64,000 bases of DNA, taken from contig CAZNMY010000003.1 of assembly GCA_964574325.1 (NCBI GenBank), forward strand, positions 62,001 through 126,000, in the 5' to 3' direction. Source of the stretch: CAMDPA01 sp964574325 (GTDB lineage Bacteria > Pseudomonadota > Alphaproteobacteria > Rhizobiales > Hyphomicrobiaceae). Below are positions 19,564 to 27,464 of the stretch, piece by piece. The notes under the pieces were generated by a model. It was not told where the DNA came from and ran no database searches. It worked only from the letters and a program-made list of their open reading frames with translations. Numbering within the stretch: the stretch's first letter is position 1; each line of letters opens with the position of its first letter. A program made the translations under genes and the position numbers.

Positions 19564-20850
19564 TCACGATTCCGCGAGTTTGGCGAGCAACGCTTCACGT
19601 CCCGGCTCGAAGTCCTGCGCGATCCACCACGCCTCGACGCGGCGCAGCGCCTCGCCCACCGCGCGGCCCGCCGGGACACCTCGGGCCATTACGTCGGCGC
19701 CGTTGACGGGCAGCTTCGGCGCCGTCCATCGCGCGGGCAGCGTCAACGCATCGGCCCAGGCGGGATCGGTCGTCGAGCTCCCGAGTGCGCGAGCCAGCGA
19801 CAGCGCGATCAGCCGCCGATAGTTCTCGGCCCCCTGAGCGTACAGCAGCGCACGCGCACTTCTCTCGCCGGGCGGTGTCGTCAGCCGAGCGCTCTCGCTT
19901 GCGCCGAGATCGAGCACGCCGCGTTCCTCACGCGAAACCTTGAGCGCGCGCCCGATCCGGACAGCGTCTTCGCTCGTCACGACGCCGAGTGCCGCCAGAC
20001 GCAGCATGGCGTCGCCCTTCCACTTTGAGGCTGCTTCGATTTCGGTCAGCCTCCTGAAAACGGTAGGCATCGGCGCTGCCGGCAAAACCGCCGCGAGAAT
20101 GCCGTGCCCCTGCATCGCGTCGATTGCTTCGACCGCGCGCCGCGCTGTCAGCAATCGCGTCATCTCCTGATGAATCCGCTCTCTGGAGAGCTGCGCGAGC
20201 CCTTCGCGCAGCCGCGTGCACGCGACGAGGCCGGCAGCGTCCGGATCGCCCACGCCATATTGCGCCGTGAAGCGAAAGAAGCGCAGGATACGCAGGTAAT
20301 CCTCGCGGATGCGGTCCGCCGCCTCGCCGATGAAGCGCACGCGCCGCGCCATCAGATCCTCATACCCGCCGAGCGGATCGTGCACCTGCCCAGCTCTGTC
20401 GCAATAGAGCGCGTTCATCGTGAAGTCGCGCCGCCGCGCGTCCGCCGCCCAGTCGTCGGTGAACGCCACCGTCGCATGCCGCCCGTGGCTTTCCACGTCG
20501 CGCCGCAGTGTCGTCACCTCGAATGGATGATGGTCCGCGATCACAGTCACCGTGCCATGCTGCAGTCCCGTCTCCGCAACGCCGAGGTCTGCCGCACGCG
20601 CCAGACGCATCACGTCCTGTGGCAGAGCCGTCGTCGCGATGTCGATGTCGGTGATCGGCAGGCCCATCAGCCCGTTGCGCACCACGCCGCCCACGGCTCG
20701 CGCCTGATGCCCGCCGTCCTCGATTGCCGAGAGCACGCGTTGCGTCGCCCGCGACAAGAGCCACGGTTCTCCGGCCAGACTGGGTGGGGCCAAGCTCGGC
20801 AAGTCGCGGCTCGGCAAATCGTTGCTCGGCAGATCGTCACTCGCGGGCAT
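19564..20850 (-). CDS. cca: CCA tRNA nucleotidyltransferase / poly(A) polymerase family
   Basis: A 428-residue class II nucleotidyltransferase. The head domain has GGVVRNGLMG and TDIDIATTALP (the catalytic Asp pair), then RRDFTMNALY, and the tRNA-contacting RIREDYLRILRFFRFTAQYG. It most likely adds or repairs the 3' CCA end of tRNAs; sequence alone does not fully exclude poly(A) polymerase. It follows a Nudix hydrolase gene by 32 bp on the same strand, a pairing usual in alphaproteobacteria. The N-terminus carries DLPS repeats encoded by three 15-bp tandem units (20795-20839), which look recently expanded and dispensable. Confidence 0.92.
   Translation of the reverse strand: MPASDDLPSNDLPSRDLPSLAPPSLAGEPWLLSRATQRVLSAIEDGGHQARAVGGVVRNGLMGLPITDIDIATTALPQDVMRLARAADLGVAETGLQHGTVTVIADHHPFEVTTLRRDVESHGRHATVAFTDDWAADARRRDFTMNALYCDRAGQVHDPLGGYEDLMARRVRFIGEAADRIREDYLRILRFFRFTAQYGVGDPDAAGLVACTRLREGLAQLSRERIHQEMTRLLTARRAVEAIDAMQGHGILAAVLPAAPMPTVFRRLTEIEAASKWKGDAMLRLAALGVVTSEDAVRIGRALKVSREERGVLDLGASESARLTTPPGERSARALLYAQGAENYRRLIALSLARALGSSTTDPAWADALTLPARWTAPKLPVNGADVMARGVPAGRAVGEALRRVEAWWIAQDFEPGREALLAKLAES
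20795..20839. repeat. Three 15-bp tandem units inside the cca 5' end
   Basis: Three near-identical 15-bp units starting CTCGGCAAGTCGCGG lie in a row and keep the reading frame, giving repeated DLPS motifs at the protein N-terminus. Copy-number change here would be tolerated because the period is a multiple of three. Confidence 0.75.
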
Positions 20851-20882
20851 CTCTGCGTCTCGGCTCTTTGCGGCAACCTCGC

Positions 20883-21563
20883 CTATTCCGGAAACAGCCT
20901 GAGCTGCATGTTCTTCAGCATCGATGCCGTCGCACCCCAGATGAAGCGCTCGCCGTATGGCATCGTGTAGAAGCGTCGTTCCCGTCCGTCCCGGAGCCGC
21001 GATTGCATCTTGTGATTGACGGCGTTCATGAGAAAACCGAGCGGCACCTCGAAAGCGTCGGCGACTTCGCGTTCATCGAGCCGCAATGCGAAGCCCGGCT
21101 GCACGATCGCGACCACGGGATCGACGTGAAAGCCGGTGTGGGTGCGCAGCGCATCGAGATAGCCGATCGGCTGGACGTAATGGTCAGCGAGGCCGATTTC
21201 CTCTTCCGCTTCGCGCAGCGCGGCAGCCACGGCATCGGCGTCTCCCGGCTCGAGCTTGCCGCCGGGAAACGCGATCTGCCCGGCGTGGCTCGGCAGGTGC
21301 TCGGTACGCTGGGTGAGCAGCACGGTGGGAATGTCGTGCGCCACGATCGCCACCAGCACGGCCGCCCGGCGCAGGGGCCTTCCAATCATGAAGGCGTCGT
21401 GCAGATCCGGCCGCGTCGCGGCTTCTTGCTCGGTCAACGCCTCACCGAGGGCAGCATCGAAGATCCGCGGCGACGGTCCCACTTCGAGGCCCGCGCGGGC
21501 CCGCGCGACGACCGCGTCGAGGTCGATCATCAAGGATGGCGTGTCGGATATCATCCGCGACAT
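20883..21563 (-). CDS. Nudix hydrolase, CoA pyrophosphatase type
   Basis: A 226-residue Nudix protein. The Nudix box lies in GGKLEPGDADAVAAALREAEEEIGL. The preceding AVLVAIVAHDIPTVLLTQRTEHLPSHAGQIAFPGG contains the LLTxR...L..H.GQIAFPGG signature of the CoA pyrophosphatase (UPF0035) subfamily. Such enzymes cleave CoA or its derivatives to 3',5'-ADP and phosphopantetheine. It is the first gene of a short operon with cca. Confidence 0.9.
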   Translation of the reverse strand: MSRMISDTPSLMIDLDAVVARARAGLEVGPSPRIFDAALGEALTEQEAATRPDLHDAFMIGRPLRRAAVLVAIVAHDIPTVLLTQRTEHLPSHAGQIAFPGGKLEPGDADAVAAALREAEEEIGLADHYVQPIGYLDALRTHTGFHVDPVVAIVQPGFALRLDEREVADAFEVPLGFLMNAVNHKMQSRLRDGRERRFYTMPYGERFIWGATASMLKNMQLRLFPE

Positions 21564-21636
21564 AGACCGCGCAGACCGGGTTTTGGCAAGGTCCGCCCCG
21601 GGTAAGCGAGAGGCGATCTCCGCGAAGTCCGCAGGA

Positions 21637-22107
21637 TCAGGCCGCTGCGAGTTGCTGCCTTACGGGTCGAGCAGATTTCTTCCCACGCTCGGCGATTTCC
21701 TCGCGCACCGCCGCGAGATCGTGGCCGGCGGCCTTCGCGGCGGCCATCGCCACGTCGAGCGGCATCCCGTTCTCCACCGACACGGCCACCCACATGATCG
21801 TCGACCGCAGGCCGGAGCGGCAGTGCAGTAGGATCGGTAGAGCCGCGGTTGCCAATGCAGCGCTGAACGGCTCAATCACATGGTCGTCGAGCACCTCGTG
21901 CTTCGCCGCGGGCACGTGGACGTAGTCCAGGCCGACCTCGTGCGACACGTCGGCTTCCCCGCGGGCGGTAAGCTGGCCGGCTTCCTCCCCGTCCGGGCGA
22001 TTGTTGATGATGGACTTGAAGCCGAGTCGCGCCGCTTCTGCGAAATCGGCTGGTGTCATGGCGCCGGCCACGGCGACGGTGGGCGACAGAAAAGTGAAGC
22101 GGCTCAT
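21637..22107 (-). CDS. DSP/PTP-like phosphatase domain protein (TIGR01244/DUF442 type)
   Basis: A 156-residue protein from the ATG at 22107. It contains the cysteine phosphatase signature HCRSGLRS (HCX5R) and the INNRPDGEEAGQ motif typical of the Blh/DUF442 family, whose members include the N-terminal domain of bifunctional beta-lactamase-like sulfur-metabolism proteins. It may act as a phosphatase or a rhodanese-like sulfur transferase. The gene is divergent from an Lrp-type regulator with a 225-bp shared upstream region, suggesting regulation by it. Confidence 0.85.
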   Translation of the reverse strand: MSRFTFLSPTVAVAGAMTPADFAEAARLGFKSIINNRPDGEEAGQLTARGEADVSHEVGLDYVHVPAAKHEVLDDHVIEPFSAALATAALPILLHCRSGLRSTIMWVAVSVENGMPLDVAMAAAKAAGHDLAAVREEIAERGKKSARPVRQQLAAA

Positions 22108-22194
22108 GGGGTTCGTCTTCCTGGCGGGGCGGAATGGCAGCACGGAGAACAATCGTCGCCGATGGCAGCAACGCACCTGCAATATACGGCAATT

Positions 22195-22210
22195 CCTTTC
22201 TAATGAAAGG
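22195..22210. promoter_or_regulatory. Palindromic operator candidate between phosphatase and Lrp genes
   Basis: CCTTTC-TAAT-GAAAGG is a 6-bp-arm palindrome in the middle of the divergent region 22108-22332. It may be the site of the adjacent Lrp-type regulator, though Lrp sites are usually longer and more degenerate. Confidence 0.35.
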
Positions 22211-22332
22211 GCGTCGACAGCACTTAAAGAGAAAAAAATTCCCTTTTTTATGAAGCTGTGACATGGTAGGAAAATCTTGCGCGGCGAAAGCCGGGTTCGT
22301 GAGAACAGAATTTTAGCTTGGCAGGCATTCCC

Positions 22333-22824
22333 ATGCTCGACGAGATGGATATCAAGATACTTCGGATACTCCAGGAGGACGCCACGCGCCCGGTCGCCGA
22401 GATCGGCAAGGAGGTCGGCCTGTCGACCACGCCGTGCTGGCGCCGCATCCAGAAGCTGGAAGAAGCGGGCGTGATCCGCCGACGCGTTGCGCTGCTCGAT
22501 CCGGCCAGGGTCAACGTCGGCGTCACCGTCATCGTCTCGATCAAGACCGACCGCCACGAGATCGGCTGGCTCGAGAAATTCCATGCTGCCGTTGTGGATT
22601 TCCCCGAGGTGGTCGAGTTCTACCGGATGTCCGGCGAGATCGACTACCTCCTGCGCGTGGTGGTCCCCGACATCGCAGCCTACGACGCGTTCTACAAGCG
22701 GCTCATCTCGCGCATCGAGATCGCCAAGGTGTCGTCCGCTTTCGCGATGGAGCAGATCAAGTACACGACCTCCCTGCCGCTCGACTTCGCACGTCCGTCC
22801 AGGAACGGCGACGTCGGTCAGTAG
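22333..22824 (+). CDS. Lrp/AsnC family transcriptional regulator
   Basis: A 163-residue regulator with an N-terminal winged helix-turn-helix (LDEMDIKILRILQEDATRPVAEIGKEVGLSTTPCWRRIQKLEEAGVI) and a C-terminal AsnC/RAM ligand-binding domain (MSGEIDYLLRVVVPDIAAYDAFYKRLI). Lrp-family proteins bind amino acids and regulate nearby genes, here most likely the divergent phosphatase gene. The ATG at 22333 matches family starts. Its 3' end overlaps the converging MAPEG gene by 7 bp. The ligand cannot be read. Confidence 0.92.
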   Translation: MLDEMDIKILRILQEDATRPVAEIGKEVGLSTTPCWRRIQKLEEAGVIRRRVALLDPARVNVGVTVIVSIKTDRHEIGWLEKFHAAVVDFPEVVEFYRMSGEIDYLLRVVVPDIAAYDAFYKRLISRIEIAKVSSAFAMEQIKYTTSLPLDFARPSRNGDVGQ

Positions 22825-23210
22825 AGCGACCGCGTGGCAAGGAAGATGCAGGCCGCGGCCGCCGCCATGATGGCGGTCAGCGTCGCGACCATTCCCGCCA
22901 CGCGCAGCGAAAGAATGTGCGGCGACTGCGACAGCGCATAGGCGTGCACGACCCGTCCACCGAGTAGCGTGACCCCGATCGCGTGCAACAGGAGCGGATT
23001 TGCCTTCGTCGCTTCGGCCAGCGCCATCAGTGTGAGCGCGATCGGGACGTATTCCGCGAAGTTGGCGTGCACCCGCATCCGCCGCAGCAGTTCCAGGTCG
23101 CTGCCGTCGCCGATCTCGACTTTGGCCGCGCGTCGCGCACCGATCGTCCGAAAAGACAGCACGACGAACACGAATGCAAGCAACCCTGCATAAAGCGCGG
23201 TGATCGGCAT
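22818..23210 (-). CDS. MAPEG family membrane protein
   Basis: A 130-residue protein with four hydrophobic helices and the MAPEG-type sequences RMRVHANFAEYVPIALTLMALAE and the GRVVHAYALS segment. MAPEG proteins are membrane-bound glutathione transferases or eicosanoid-metabolism enzymes in eukaryotes; bacterial members are mostly uncharacterised. The start at 23210 is the ATG of MPITALYAGLLAF. It is downstream of the marR-type gene on the same strand with a 50-bp gap, so they may form an operon. Confidence 0.85.
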   Translation of the reverse strand: MPITALYAGLLAFVFVVLSFRTIGARRAAKVEIGDGSDLELLRRMRVHANFAEYVPIALTLMALAEATKANPLLLHAIGVTLLGGRVVHAYALSQSPHILSLRVAGMVATLTAIMAAAAACIFLATRSLY

Positions 23211-23260
23211 GACGGTGAATATCCCTTTGCTCTCTTGCGTTGATCGGAGAAGTCGTCGCC

Positions 23261-23689
23261 CTACTCGGGCAGCCGTTCGACGGCCGCGTCCAGCAGCGTG
23301 TGCAGCCGCTCGACATCGGCCACGCCCAGGCTCGTCCGCATGGCGGCTTGCGCAGCGCGCCACAGCGGCATGGCCTCTTTCAGCTTGAGTTTGCCGGCGG
23401 TCGTCAGCACCACGTCGCGGGACCTCTTGTCGGCGCCGGCGCGCAGCTCGACCAGGCCCGCGCGCACCAGCGGTGTGAGATTTCGCGTCATCGTCGTGCG
23501 GTCCATGTCGAGCGCTGCCGCCACGCTCGTCACCGTGCCCCCGCCGGTCATCGCGACCGTCTGCATCAGGCCGAATTGAGCGATCCCGAGCCCGCACGGC
23601 GCCAGATGCCGGTCGTAGAGCCGTGTCGCGCGCCGCGCTGCCATGCGCAGGCGATAGACGGTGCAGGGCAGTTTCAGCGAGGCCGGCAT
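23261..23689 (-). CDS. MarR family transcriptional regulator
   Basis: A 142-residue winged-helix regulator. Recognisable elements are the HTH region VTSVAAALDMDRTTMTRNLTPLVRAGLVE and the wing GADKRSRDVVLTTAGK. MarR proteins bind pseudo-palindromes in their own divergent promoters and release on binding phenolic or other small ligands. It is divergent from a hotdog thioesterase gene, and two overlapping perfect palindromes lie between them. A MAPEG gene follows on the same strand. Confidence 0.9.
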   Translation of the reverse strand: MPASLKLPCTVYRLRMAARRATRLYDRHLAPCGLGIAQFGLMQTVAMTGGGTVTSVAAALDMDRTTMTRNLTPLVRAGLVELRAGADKRSRDVVLTTAGKLKLKEAMPLWRAAQAAMRTSLGVADVERLHTLLDAAVERLPE

Positions 23690-23754
23690 GGCGATGATGC
23701 TCTTTGACTGTTCGCACGTCTTGCCATGGTTTCCATCATCACATATCGTGCAAA

Positions 23755-23774
23755 TACACGCGTGTAATTACACG
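23755..23774. promoter_or_regulatory. Overlapping palindromes, likely MarR operator
   Basis: TACACGCGTGTA (23755-23766) and CGTGTAATTACACG (23761-23774) are both perfect palindromes sharing CGTGTA. They lie in the 105-bp gap between the marR-type and thioesterase genes, 20 bp from the latter's start. Position and symmetry support autoregulation and control of the thioesterase. Confidence 0.6.
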
Positions 23775-23794
23775 AGACGAGGGGAGCGCGCAAT

Positions 23795-24274
23795 ATGGCG
23801 AACGATGCCACGCCGACCTGGGGCGTCGCCCCGCTCGAAACGTTGAAGTCGATGTCCGGGCTGGAGTTCCTGACGGCAATCCGCGACGGTCGCCTGCCCG
23901 CGCCGCCGATCTCCCGCGGCCTCGCCTTCCGTTTGGCCGAGGTCGAGCGCGGCCGCGTCGTGTTCGAGGGCTTTCCGTCGTCGGATCACATGAACCCGAT
24001 CGGCACCGTTCACGGCGGGTATGCCGCGACGCTTCTCGATAGCTGTATGGCGTGCGCGGTGCAGTCCACACTGCCGAAAGGCACCGGCTACACGACCCTG
24101 GAGTTCAAGGTGAGCCTGGTGCGTGCGATCACCCCGGATACCGGCCGTGTCCTGGCGGAAGGGCGCGTGCTGACCGCGGGCCGCCGGATCGGTACCGCCG
24201 AAGGCCGCCTGCTGGACGAGGCGGGCAAGCTTCTCGCGCACGGCACCACGACGTGCCTGATCATGGAGCTGTGA
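23795..24274 (+). CDS. PaaI-type hotdog thioesterase
   Basis: A 159-residue hotdog-fold protein. The family signature NPIGTVHGGYAATLLDSCMACAV is present, with the HGG turn and the catalytic acidic residue in LLD. Members hydrolyse acyl-CoA thioesters, often phenylacetyl-CoA intermediates or stalled CoA esters. It is divergent from a MarR gene and probably controlled by it, fitting a small aromatic or acyl-CoA detoxification unit. The substrate is unknown. Confidence 0.88.
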   Translation: MANDATPTWGVAPLETLKSMSGLEFLTAIRDGRLPAPPISRGLAFRLAEVERGRVVFEGFPSSDHMNPIGTVHGGYAATLLDSCMACAVQSTLPKGTGYTTLEFKVSLVRAITPDTGRVLAEGRVLTAGRRIGTAEGRLLDEAGKLLAHGTTTCLIMEL

Positions 24275-24408
24275 CTTACAAAATTCTTCAATCTGCGGCT
24301 CTGAGGCCGACTGACCATTCCCGTCTGTCGTCCCGGCACTTGTTGCCGTGACCCATTGTGCAGCAAGCGCGAACCGTGCCTCGAGGTAGATCCCGGTGAC
24401 AAGCACCG

Positions 24409-24440
24409 GGATGACCACGCATATGATGACCACGCATATG
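24409..24440. repeat. 15-bp tandem duplication in a palindromic intergenic element
   Basis: GATGACCACGCATAT occurs twice in a row at about 24411-24440, inside the gap between the thioesterase and moaB. Just upstream, ATCCCGG and CCGGGAT arms form a hairpin. The segment resembles the dispersed palindromic elements seen at 57.8 and 60.0 kb. Confidence 0.5.
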
Positions 24441-24460
24441 CAGTGCCGAAAAAAGGCACG

Positions 24461-24997
24461 CTACTTCCGATGCTCTTCCAGCCGCGGCATGATCTCGACG
24501 AAGTTGCAGGGCCGGTGCCGGTTGTCGAGTTGCCACTTGAGGATGCCGCCCCACGCATCCTTGCACGCGCCCGGCGAACCCGGCAGGCAGAAGATATAGG
24601 TGCCGTGCGAAAGCCCGCCGCACGCCCGGCTCTGGATCGTCGAGGTCTCGATCTTCTGGAACGAGATCATGTGGAACACGGTCGAGAAGCCGTCGATCTC
24701 CTTCTCGAACAGTGGGCGCACGGCTTCCGGCGTGACGTCGCGTCCGGTGAACCCGGTGCCGCCCGTTGTGATCACGACATCGATGCCGGGATCGTCGATC
24801 CAACCCTGCACCTGTCCCCGGATCATGCCGACATCGTCGCGCACGATCGCGCGGTCGGCTACGACATGGCCATCCGCCGCGATCATCTCGGCGAGTGTCG
24901 AGCCCGACTTGTCGGACGCGAGATCGCGCGTGTCCGAAACGGTGAGAACCGCGATGCGGACGGGAATGAACGGTCTCGTCTCGTCGATGCGTGCCAT
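24461..24997 (-). CDS. moaB: Molybdenum cofactor biosynthesis protein MoaB
   Basis: A 178-residue MoaB/MogA-fold protein. Family motifs are AVLTVSDTRDLASDKSG, VVITTGGTGFTGRDVTPEA and the SRACGGLSHGTYIFCLPGSPGA stretch of the molybdopterin-binding site. MoaB adenylylates molybdopterin before molybdenum insertion or acts in a similar pterin-binding role. The ATG at 24997 gives the usual length. No other moa genes are adjacent. It is divergent from the adenylate cyclase gene, with a perfect palindrome between them. Confidence 0.93.
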   Translation of the reverse strand: MARIDETRPFIPVRIAVLTVSDTRDLASDKSGSTLAEMIAADGHVVADRAIVRDDVGMIRGQVQGWIDDPGIDVVITTGGTGFTGRDVTPEAVRPLFEKEIDGFSTVFHMISFQKIETSTIQSRACGGLSHGTYIFCLPGSPGACKDAWGGILKWQLDNRHRPCNFVEIMPRLEEHRK

Positions 24998-25067
24998 GTC
25001 GCTTTTCCGGTCGGCGTTCTTCTGTCGGTGCGCTGAGCCCGACAACGGACAATTAAGCACTTTTCCA

Positions 25068-25081
25068 CCATTGGCCAATGG
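25068..25081. promoter_or_regulatory. Perfect 14-bp palindrome between moaB and cyclase genes
   Basis: CCATTGGCCAATGG is a perfect palindrome in the 169-bp divergent gap. It may be an operator for one or both genes. No regulator is assigned. Confidence 0.4.
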
Positions 25082-25166
25082 CGTTATGGACCTGTTCCGT
25101 CCGTTGCAGCGCCGGACGGATGTATTGGCTATGGCCTGACACGCAGAACATGAGGGGAGTGCCGGC

Positions 25167-26477
25167 ATGTCTGAAGACGCGCGCGGACGCGACCCGAACG
25201 CGATCCGGCGGACATTTCGCCGGACGTGGCGCGCCATCGCTTCGGCGCTCGGCCGCAGTCCCGTGCTGCGCGCCATCGCCAGCCTGTTCGAGCGGTACGC
25301 CGACTGGGGCACTCGATCCTATCCGCCCGAGGATCAGCGCCGGCTGAAGATCCTCAACGTGTTCGCCGCCCTGGTCGTCGCAGCGACGGGTTCCTACGCG
25401 GTCCAGAACGCATTCATGGACTTCGAGAAATACAAGCCGATCATATTCATCAATACGGCGCTTCTCGTGGTCTCGGCATTCCTGCCGCTGTTGCATCGGA
25501 TAGGTCCCATCGCCGCTGCCATGACGCTCGTGGTCTGCGAGTATGTGGCGCTGGTGGCGCTGTCGGCGTATCTCGGGCGAAACGCCGGTCTGCATCTCCA
25601 ATATTTCGTCGCCGCCGCCGCGACCTTCGTCGTGCTCGGTCCCGAGCGGCTGCGACTGGTGCTGTCCGTGACCGCGGTCGGCGTGATCCTGCATCTCGTG
25701 GTCTGGTTCCGCTTCCCTCCGGAGTTGGCGCTGATCGACGCCGAGCCCGGCCTGACCGACAGCCTCTACCTGCAGGCCGCCATCGTCACGATGGCGATGA
25801 TCGCCGCGACGATCTGGTATGCGTTCAGCCTCGTCGAGCAGGCGCGCGGCGAGACCGAAGCTCTGCTCCGCAATATCCTGCCGGACAGTATCGTGGAGCG
25901 CTTGAGGTCGCGGCCCGACGAGGCCATCGCCGACACGTTCGAGGATGCCTCGGTGATGTTCGCCGACATCTCCGGCTTCGTGCCGCTGGCCCGCCAGCTC
26001 GGCGCGCGCGGCGTGGTCGATATGCTCAATCGCCTCGTCAGCGAGTTCGACGCGCTCGCGCGCCGCCACCGGCTGGAGAAGATCAAGACGATCGGCGACG
26101 CCTACATGGCAGCGGGCGGTTTGCCCGAGCGATCATCCGACCATACCGAGCGCCTCGTGGCGATGGCCCTCGAAATGCTCGGCACCGTCGCCCGTCTGAG
26201 GTCCGAGACCGGGCTCGACGTCAGGCTGCGCATCGGAATCGCGAGCGGCCCGCTGATGGCCGGCGTGATCGGACGCAACAAGTTCAGCTACGACGTCTGG
26301 GGCGACACCGTGAACCTGGCAGCGCGCCTGGAAAGCGTCGGCACGCCGGGTCGCGTGCTGGTGTGTCCTGCGTGCCACGTGCGCCTCGAGGGCAAGTTCG
26401 GCTTCGAGAGCATGGGCGTCGTCCCCATCAAGGGCATCGGCGACTGCGAAGCCTGGTTCGTCCTCGCGGAAGGGTGA
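25167..26477 (+). CDS. Class III adenylate/guanylate cyclase, membrane-bound
   Basis: A 436-residue protein with about six membrane helices between residues 60 and 225, then a class III cyclase domain. Catalytic features are FADISGF (metal-binding Asp, ~residue 267), KIKTIGDAYMAAGG (second Asp, ~310) and WGDTVNLAARLES (transition-state region, ~378-390). It would make cAMP, or less likely cGMP, in response to a membrane signal. Rhizobial genomes carry many such cyclases. It is monocistronic and precedes the dioxygenase gene by 62 bp. Confidence 0.93.
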   Translation: MSEDARGRDPNAIRRTFRRTWRAIASALGRSPVLRAIASLFERYADWGTRSYPPEDQRRLKILNVFAALVVAATGSYAVQNAFMDFEKYKPIIFINTALLVVSAFLPLLHRIGPIAAAMTLVVCEYVALVALSAYLGRNAGLHLQYFVAAAATFVVLGPERLRLVLSVTAVGVILHLVVWFRFPPELALIDAEPGLTDSLYLQAAIVTMAMIAATIWYAFSLVEQARGETEALLRNILPDSIVERLRSRPDEAIADTFEDASVMFADISGFVPLARQLGARGVVDMLNRLVSEFDALARRHRLEKIKTIGDAYMAAGGLPERSSDHTERLVAMALEMLGTVARLRSETGLDVRLRIGIASGPLMAGVIGRNKFSYDVWGDTVNLAARLESVGTPGRVLVCPACHVRLEGKFGFESMGVVPIKGIGDCEAWFVLAEG

Positions 26478-26539
26478 CAGCTGCGCCTTTGCCGAGCTAG
26501 CTTGGTTGCGGTCGGCAACGTTGAACGAGGGAGGCCACC

Positions 26540-27391
26540 ATGGCGAGCGCGAATGGACTTTCTTTCGAGCCCTTGAGCCCCGTGCTCGGCGCCCGCGTGC
26601 ACGGGCTCGATCTCGGCCGGCCGATCCCGTCGGCGGTGCAGGACGCGCTGCGGCAGGGCTTCTTGCGCTACGGCGTGCTCTGCGTGCCCGCGCCCGGCAT
26701 CGATATCGAAGACCAGATCCGCTATGCGTCCGTGTTCGGAAGCGTCGACGGAGAAGGGAACGGCCAGCTCCGGTTCTCCGAAGGCGAGAAGCGGCCCAAG
26801 CGCGGCATCATGTTCGTCTCGAACTTGCGCGAGAACGGCGAGTTGGTCGGCGTGCTGCCGGACGGCGAGATGCATTTCCATTCGGACGGCGCGCATCGCG
26901 AACGCCCCTACCGCGGCACGACGCTCTACGCGCTGATCCTGCCCTCGCGCGGCGGCGAGACGAAGTTCGCGAACCTGACGGCCGCCTACGAGGCGCTCGA
27001 TCCCGCGCTGAAGCAGCGGCTTGAAGGTCTCGAGGGCCGGTTCGTCTACGACGTGCGCGCCACGCTGCGCCATCAGACCGACGAGGCCGACGACGCGCTG
27101 TCGACCGCGACCCACCCGCTCGTGCGCCGTCATCCCGAAACCGGCCGGCCCGCGCTGTTTCTGAGCCGCCTGATGACGCGCAGCATCGTGGGGCTGGAGA
27201 AAGCCGAAAGCGATGCGCTGCTGGCCCGGCTGTTCGACCACTGCGAGGAGCAGCGCTTCGTCTATGCGCACGCCTGGAAGCTGGGCGACTTGCTGCTGTG
27301 GGACAACCGCTGCCTCAATCACGCTCGCAACGATTTCCCGGCGGGCGACCAGCGCCATCTGCGCCGCGTGACCGTTTCAGATCCGACCTGA
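26540..27391 (+). CDS. TauD/TfdA family alpha-ketoglutarate dioxygenase
   Basis: A 283-residue non-heme iron dioxygenase. The HxD motif is His114-Ser-Asp116 in EMHFHSDGAH and the distal ligand is probably His261 in CLNHARNDF; the 2-oxoglutarate-binding Arg follows in HLRRVTVSD. TauD/TfdA members hydroxylate taurine, 2,4-D, alkylsulfates or other small acids. The ribosome site GGGAGGCCACC precedes the ATG. It stands alone between the cyclase gene and the converging RND operon. The substrate cannot be assigned. Confidence 0.9.
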   Translation: MASANGLSFEPLSPVLGARVHGLDLGRPIPSAVQDALRQGFLRYGVLCVPAPGIDIEDQIRYASVFGSVDGEGNGQLRFSEGEKRPKRGIMFVSNLRENGELVGVLPDGEMHFHSDGAHRERPYRGTTLYALILPSRGGETKFANLTAAYEALDPALKQRLEGLEGRFVYDVRATLRHQTDEADDALSTATHPLVRRHPETGRPALFLSRLMTRSIVGLEKAESDALLARLFDHCEEQRFVYAHAWKLGDLLLWDNRCLNHARNDFPAGDQRHLRRVTVSDPT

Positions 27392-27402
27392 ATTGAGCAA
27401 AT

Positions 27403-27450
27403 GTTGGGTCGCCCCCGGCTCGCGCTCCGCGCGTCCGGGGGTGACCCGAC
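27403..27450. terminator. Bidirectional hairpin between dioxygenase and RND operon
   Basis: GTTGGGTCGCCCCCGG (27403-27418) pairs with CCGGGGGTGACCCGAC (27435-27450) in 14 of 16 positions. It lies between two converging genes and probably ends both transcripts. No T-tract is evident. Confidence 0.55.
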
Positions 27451-27464
27451 CTACGTCCGTATCC

